From assembly GCA_031555935.1 (NCBI GenBank), contig JAVBTX010000003.1:30297-94296 (forward strand): a DNA stretch of 64,000 nucleotides, given 5' to 3'. Source of the DNA: Roseburia_C sp031555935. GTDB taxonomy: Bacteria > Bacillota > Clostridia > Lachnospirales > Lachnospiraceae. The notes under the pieces were generated by a model. That model was given only the letters and a program-made list of their open reading frames with translations, did no database searches and was not told where the DNA came from. The position numbers and the translations under genes are program-made. Positions 60,589 through 64,000 of this stretch are shown one piece after another (within the stretch, counting starts at the first letter, position 1; every line of letters begins with the position of its first letter).

Positions 60589-62025
60589 ATGAGAAAACGA
60601 ACTTTAGGATTTGGTAGCTTATTGATATTGGCGCTTTGCTTTGTATTGCTTGGGGGAAATATTCCTGTTTATGCAGCCGCAAGCATAATGAATGAAACTA
60701 CGATAGCTAGTGGAACAGCAACCGCGCAGGAGAATGATGTAATAGATCAAACAGAAGAATTATGTCAGGTGCTAGACGAAGTTGTTGTTCAAGGCCTAGA
60801 AGATGAGAAAATTATAGAAATGCAAAATATATCAGCTTCGTTGCAAAGTTCTTGCGGATTTTTTCATCTATGGAGCGTAACAAGTGTCTTGCAGGAAGGA
60901 AATTGCACTACAGAGGGCATTTATAGGGTGAAGTGCGATAATTGTGGTGCTACCGGAACTGTTTTGACGGATGCGCCAGGACATAATTTTATTAATGGAA
61001 TTTGTACAAATTGTGGAGAGAGCAATCGTATTGCACCTCAAGCAGAATTAAATAATTGGAAATATAGACTGAATGAGAATAACCAAGAAATTTATTTAAC
61101 CCAATATATAGGCGAATCACTTGATGTGGTTGTTTATGGTGCCTATAAAGTCAATGGTATTATCTATACCACTATATTAAATGGCGGAAGTGATAGATAC
61201 GATTGCCCGTTTAGTGAAAAGGATAGATATTTATCGTCAATTGTAATTAATGAGGGGGTAAAAAGTACAAACTGCGGTTACTTATTTTTTGGGTGCAAGA
61301 ACTTGAACAACCTAGACATTAGTAATTTAGATACCTCAGAATCAACAGATATGCAACGTATGTTTGGATATTATAATATGGATTCATTAGATGTTAGTAA
61401 TTTAGATACTTCTTGTGTTACTAATATGACTTATATGTTTTTATTTTGTAATAATCTAAACTTTTTGGATTTAAGTAATTTTAATACATCTAATGTTAAA
61501 TACATGACTGGTATGTTTTCTGCTTGTTATAGCTTGACCGGTGTAGACATTAGTAATTTTGATACATCAAATGTAATTGATATGTCCGATATGTTTAGTT
61601 ATTGTAATTTATTAGCGAGTATAGACGTTATTAATTTTGATACATCAAATGTAATCGACATGAATAATATGTTTTCTTTCTGTTATAACCTAACATCGAT
61701 AAATTTAAGTAATTTTGATACTTCAAAAGTTATAAATATGAGTCGCTTATTCTGCTGTGATGATAAACTTACAAATCTAGATATAAGTAATTTTGATACA
61801 TCAAATGTAACGGATATGAGTTCAATGTTCGAAAATTGCCTAATCCTAAGAACACTCGATTTAAGTAATTTTATAACATATAATGTAGATAACATGAGTA
61901 GAATGTTCTTTGGTTGTTTTGATTTAAACACAATATATGTAAACCGATTTAATTGGAATACAACATTTGCAGATACTACAAATATGTTTATGTTTTGCGG
62001 AACATCACGTGTAACTGTTAAATAG
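60589..62025 (+). CDS. BspA-type (DUF285) leucine-rich surface protein
   Basis: A 478-residue exported protein: signal peptide (cleavage near VYAAA), a Cys-pair region at about 115-150 (CDNCGATG, CTNCGES), a beta module to about 235, then eight to nine DUF285 repeats of about 25 residues with the consensus LDISNFDTSNVTDMSSMF. There is no sortase or lipobox anchor. BspA-type repeats mediate adhesion or protein binding. The gene is markedly AT-rich compared with the rest of the window, suggesting transfer. AAAGGAG precedes the ATG. Confidence 0.88.
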   Translation: MRKRTLGFGSLLILALCFVLLGGNIPVYAAASIMNETTIASGTATAQENDVIDQTEELCQVLDEVVVQGLEDEKIIEMQNISASLQSSCGFFHLWSVTSVLQEGNCTTEGIYRVKCDNCGATGTVLTDAPGHNFINGICTNCGESNRIAPQAELNNWKYRLNENNQEIYLTQYIGESLDVVVYGAYKVNGIIYTTILNGGSDRYDCPFSEKDRYLSSIVINEGVKSTNCGYLFFGCKNLNNLDISNLDTSESTDMQRMFGYYNMDSLDVSNLDTSCVTNMTYMFLFCNNLNFLDLSNFNTSNVKYMTGMFSACYSLTGVDISNFDTSNVIDMSDMFSYCNLLASIDVINFDTSNVIDMNNMFSFCYNLTSINLSNFDTSKVINMSRLFCCDDKLTNLDISNFDTSNVTDMSSMFENCLILRTLDLSNFITYNVDNMSRMFFGCFDLNTIYVNRFNWNTTFADTTNMFMFCGTSRVTVK

Positions 62026-62039
62026 GCATTTAAGAGAGG

Positions 62040-62120
62040 GATAATTTCGCTGAACAATACGAAGCAACCCCTTCCCAACAGCTCATAGATGAATTCAAAG
62101 CATACTTAGGCAACAAATAA
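62040..62120 (+). pseudogene. C-terminal fragment of an unidentified gene
   Basis: A short open stretch directly after a stop codon encodes QYEATPSQQLIDEFKAYLGN and ends in TAA just before a terminator. It has no start or ribosome site. It looks like the tail of a deleted gene. Confidence 0.4.
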
Positions 62121-62124
62121 CTTT

Positions 62125-62152
62125 AGGAGCCACAATCTGTGACTCCTTTTTT
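62125..62152 (+). terminator. Terminator
   Basis: A nine-bp stem with one G-U pair (AGGAGCCAC, 62125-62133, with GTGACTCCT, 62139-62147) and a T-run. It belongs to the fragment before it and may also stop the BspA transcript. Confidence 0.7.
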
Positions 62153-62219
62153 GTAATAGGACAACATAACGTTACCCCAAATATTAGGGTGTATCAACAC
62201 TAATTAACTGATTAACAAA

Positions 62220-62438
62220 TTACGGTCGCCCCTTCTGCGCTTTAATTTCTTTCTGGCGCCATGCTTCGAATTTCTCGGTATCATAAATAATTGTGCTTTT
62301 CTCTTTTGATGGATTCATCCTAGTTGCAAAATTGTTACCATTACTATGGAATGCCCGGAGAAGATATTGCCTGGAAAAACCCATCTCCATTAATTCTGAT
62401 AAAAAAGCCGGATTTTTTACGCCCTGGCTCTGTAGTAA
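62220..62438 (-). pseudogene. Small remnant, mobile-element-like
   Basis: A frame open from a TAA near 62438 to a TAA at 62220 encodes about 72 residues, including FLSELMEMGFSRQYLLRAFH and YDTEKFEAWRQKEIKAQKGR. An internal ATG (62390) would give 56 residues but has no ribosome site. The sequence looks like part of a DNA-binding accessory protein of an integrative element; this is a guess. Confidence 0.35.
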
Positions 62439-62519
62439 AGCTACTTAAAATCAAAATAAATGAAAATGTTCTGGTTTTTTAGTAATAATCAACAAAAACA
62501 ACTTTTGTCTATTTTTTTG

Positions 62520-62545
62520 GGAACTAAATTACCCTTTAAAACGTC
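62520..62545 (+). promoter_or_regulatory. ECF-sigma-like promoter
   Basis: GGAAC (62520-62524) and CGTC (62542-62545) are separated by 17 bases, the classical pattern of extracytoplasmic-function sigma promoters. An inverted repeat TTACCCTT/AAGGGTAA spans the start region. No ECF sigma gene is in the window. Confidence 0.5.
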
Positions 62546-62566
62546 TTATATATGTAAGGGTAAAAG

Positions 62567-62647
62567 ATGAACAAGGCAGTACAAAAGATGGGTTTCGACC
62601 TATCCTTAAGTCCAACAGAAAAACAAAAAGGAGATAATGATTTATGA
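62567..62647 (+). CDS. 26-residue upstream ORF
   Basis: An ATG seven bases after AAGGG opens a 26-codon frame (MNKAVQKMGFDLSLSPTEKQ and six more residues) whose TGA overlaps the ATG of the next gene as ATGA. It lies inside the leader of the ECF-type promoter. It may be a real small peptide or a device coupling translation of the secreted protein. Confidence 0.4.
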   Translation: MNKAVQKMGFDLSLSPTEKQKGDNDL

Positions 62648-63021
62648 AAACACAAAAAATTAGATGTAGGTATTTAGCAGTTATAATGACACTAGTTATG
62701 TTAATTACGTTGGTTCCAGGCATATCTGATACAACTGTTATGGCAGCGAGCAAATCGAAAACTCAAAATATAACGTATCTGGGAGTCGTCGTTGGAACAG
62801 CTACACTTAATTATGATACATATATGTCTGGTGGACGTCCTCAATTTGTTTATGAATCAAATTACCAAATTGATTTAAAAAAGAAGGATGCAAATAGTGT
62901 GTATGCGTTTGCAATTGATTCCGTAGGCTATTCTGGCGATTTGATTAAAGTCGCTGTATATGTCGCCGCTCCAGGCATTTTAGGTGGTGGTGGAACAGTT
63001 TATGTAAGTTTTACACCTTAA
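62644..63021 (+). CDS. Small secreted protein of unknown function
   Basis: A 125-residue product with a long signal peptide (hydrophobic core about 11-26, cleavage near VMAAS). The mature part is about 90 residues, beta-rich, without cysteines, ending in a Gly-rich VAAPGILGGGGTVYVSFTP strand. AAAAGGAG precedes the ATG, which overlaps the stop of an upstream ORF. The ECF-type promoter suggests induction by envelope stress or a contact signal. No family is recognised; a bacteriocin-like or surface-stress product is possible. Confidence 0.65.
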   Translation: MKTQKIRCRYLAVIMTLVMLITLVPGISDTTVMAASKSKTQNITYLGVVVGTATLNYDTYMSGGRPQFVYESNYQIDLKKKDANSVYAFAIDSVGYSGDLIKVAVYVAAPGILGGGGTVYVSFTP

Positions 63022-63120
63022 AAATCGTCGGATTATTTAGTCATAAACATAAATATCCATAAATAATATATTACCCTTATACAAATCACAAAAACTGACA
63101 TAAGGTAGGTCAATAGCTAC

Positions 63121-63160
63121 AAAGGGCAAAGTCCAAAAATCGACTTTGCCCTTTGTTTGT
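63121..63160 (+). terminator. Terminator after the small secreted protein gene
   Basis: A 13-bp perfect stem (63121-63133 with 63142-63154) with an eight-base loop and a T-rich tail. Confidence 0.75.
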
Positions 63161-63199
63161 GCTTTACAGCTCACTTCCACCTAATAAATATTTTATCAA

Positions 63200-63234
63200 C
63201 AAAAAAGCCGGAACAGATTTCTCTGGACCGGCTT
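63200..63234 (-). terminator. Terminator of the tail-fibre-like gene
   Basis: AAGCCGG (63205-63211) and CCGGCTT (63228-63234), with an inner CAGA/TCTG pairing, followed on the minus strand by TTTTTTG. Confidence 0.8.
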
Positions 63235-63257
63235 GATATTTGTTTTATATATTTTCG

Positions 63258-63779
63258 TTATTTAATGCCGTACAAACGAATTGGGATTTGAACTGTATTA
63301 TTAGTTGTTGTTGCGCCAGTTGAAGAAATTTTGGAACCATCCGTAAAACTTAAACTTGTTTGGCTTAAAACTCTAACTTGTCTGCTAACAAACGCTGGAT
63401 AATGATTAATCATCTGATATAAACAATTTTTGACGTTAAGGGGTATCATTGTCGTTGATTCAATACCATTATCAGCCGATATACAACAAATCAATATTAA
63501 AGTGTAATTTTCAAGTTCAGGTATAGATATTGTCTGTCCGGCGAACGTTGTCCTCTCATTGTTTTTCCAAAGCAACTCCGCACCGACCGATTTTGTATTA
63601 ATTTCATTAATTTTTTCATTTAACTCCCAGCCCTGATATGCTGACAATGCCTTTTCTCGATCCTCGTTAGTATTACCATTGAGGTTGTCAATAACCTCAA
63701 TACCTTTAGTGGTTCCACTGTCATTGTCAGAACCTCCACAACATTCTACTAATTGAAGACAGAATCCTTTATTTGCCAT
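63258..63779 (-). CDS. Solitary phage tail-fibre-like protein
   Basis: A 173-residue protein. Residues about 27-62 carry the phage tail-fibre pattern IEVIDNLNGNTNEDREKALS and YQGWELNEKI. The rest (SVGAELLWKNNERTTFAGQT, LENYTLILICCIS) resembles the C-terminal host-recognition or baseplate domain of Firmicutes phages. AAAGGAGGT precedes the ATG. No other phage gene is nearby. The promoter has a LexA box, and a dedicated terminator follows, so it is a complete single-gene transcription unit likely induced by DNA damage. Confidence 0.65.
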   Translation of the reverse strand: MANKGFCLQLVECCGGSDNDSGTTKGIEVIDNLNGNTNEDREKALSAYQGWELNEKINEINTKSVGAELLWKNNERTTFAGQTISIPELENYTLILICCISADNGIESTTMIPLNVKNCLYQMINHYPAFVSRQVRVLSQTSLSFTDGSKISSTGATTTNNTVQIPIRLYGIK

Positions 63780-63811
63780 AGTTTATGACCTCCTTTATTT
63801 TTTATATCTTT

Positions 63812-63840
63812 ATTATAGAACATATGTTCTGTTTTGTAAA
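63812..63840 (-). promoter_or_regulatory. LexA-controlled promoter
   Basis: TTTACA (63835-63840) and TATAAT (63812-63817) are 17 bases apart on the minus strand. The perfect palindrome AGAACATATGTTCT (63817-63830), a Gram-positive LexA/DinR box, lies between them. Confidence 0.75.
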
Positions 63841-63921
63841 TACCGGAATATTAACCAAACGTAAAATGAAAAACTAAATTCCATCAAATCTCTTATTTTA
63901 TTTCAAAAACAGAATTTACTC

Positions 63922-63950
63922 TTGCACACTCATTTTTATGATATTATACT
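63922..63950 (+). promoter_or_regulatory. Promoter of the gene at the right edge
   Basis: TTGCAC (63922-63927) and TATACT (63945-63950) are 17 bases apart, 35 bases upstream of an ATG. Confidence 0.5.
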
Positions 63951-63984
63951 TCTTGGTTATCTGTCTTCGAGAAAGGAACTGATT

Positions 63985-64000
63985 ATGAATAAAAAAATTT
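63985..64000 (+). CDS. Start of a gene cut by the window edge
   Basis: An ATG at 63985 follows AAGGA by seven bases and a good promoter. Only MNKKI can be read before the window ends, so the product cannot be named. Confidence 0.5.

Noticed and set aside
61300..62000. Possible CRISPR-like periodic repeats
   Set aside because: The period of about 75 bases follows the protein repeats of the BspA gene; there are no spacers.

Overview
The window looks like a chromosomal segment of a plant-polysaccharide-degrading, probably spore-forming Clostridia of the Lachnospiraceae type. The evidence is moderate GC, strong AGGAGG ribosome binding sites, DUF6171, DUF1538, DUF2804 and TSCPD proteins, a clostridial-type S8 peptidase, a VanG-type ligase, BspA-type repeats and a SpoIID-like/peptidoglycan-binding remnant. 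This assignment is inference from gene content; there is no rRNA or tRNA to confirm it.

Region 1 (1-24.8 kb) is an arabinan/arabinoxylan utilisation locus. Two binding-protein/permease sets lie on the minus strand without a linked ATPase: a 1003-residue binding protein with permeases at 14.0-15.0 and 13.1-14.0 kb, and permeases at 7.7-8.7 and 6.7-7.7 kb with a lipoprotein binding protein at 4.8-6.3 kb. Between them sit an NHL-TPR-Yip1 membrane protein and a DUF5696 protein. Downstream are a LamG-like lipoprotein, a cytoplasmic GH43 and a cytoplasmic GH51. A divergent extracellular GH51 lipoprotein (18.3-21.0 kb), a PfkB kinase with a TrmB-like regulator, and a membrane-anchored GH43 arabinanase (23.2-24.7 kb) complete the scheme: arabinan or arabinoxylan is cut outside, oligosaccharides are imported and then hydrolysed inside. 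The TrmB-like regulator gene and the anchored arabinanase share TAGTTG/CAACTA palindromes over their -10 boxes.

Region 2 (24.8-44.5 kb) is mixed: a chemoreceptor, an unlisted 46-residue gene, an orphan LytTR response regulator, a DUF1538 membrane protein with a PII-like partner, DUF2804, a Ser/Thr kinase with a duplicated leucine-rich sensor, a nitronate monooxygenase-like protein, a HAD hydrolase, an S8 peptidase, an LprI-type lipoprotein, DegV, and an OhrR/TSCPD/two-glutathione-peroxidase group with OhrR-type operators.

Region 3 (44.5-57.3 kb) carries a reduced vanG-like locus (D-Ala:D-Ser ligase and a VanT split into two reading frames, without vanXY or vanRS), a CapA protein, two ECF S-components, and a six-gene PadR-DUF1700-DUF4097-transglutaminase-PspC-glgX operon.

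Region 4 (57.3-64 kb) is a decaying accessory zone: a truncated SpoIID-like/peptidoglycan-binding pseudogene, a frameshifted zinc-ribbon pseudogene (DUF6076-like), small orphan genes, a BspA-type surface protein, a small secreted protein behind an ECF-sigma-like promoter and a coupled upstream ORF, and a solitary phage tail-fibre-like gene with a perfect LexA box inside its promoter. No CRISPR array, insertion sequence, tRNA or rRNA was seen.
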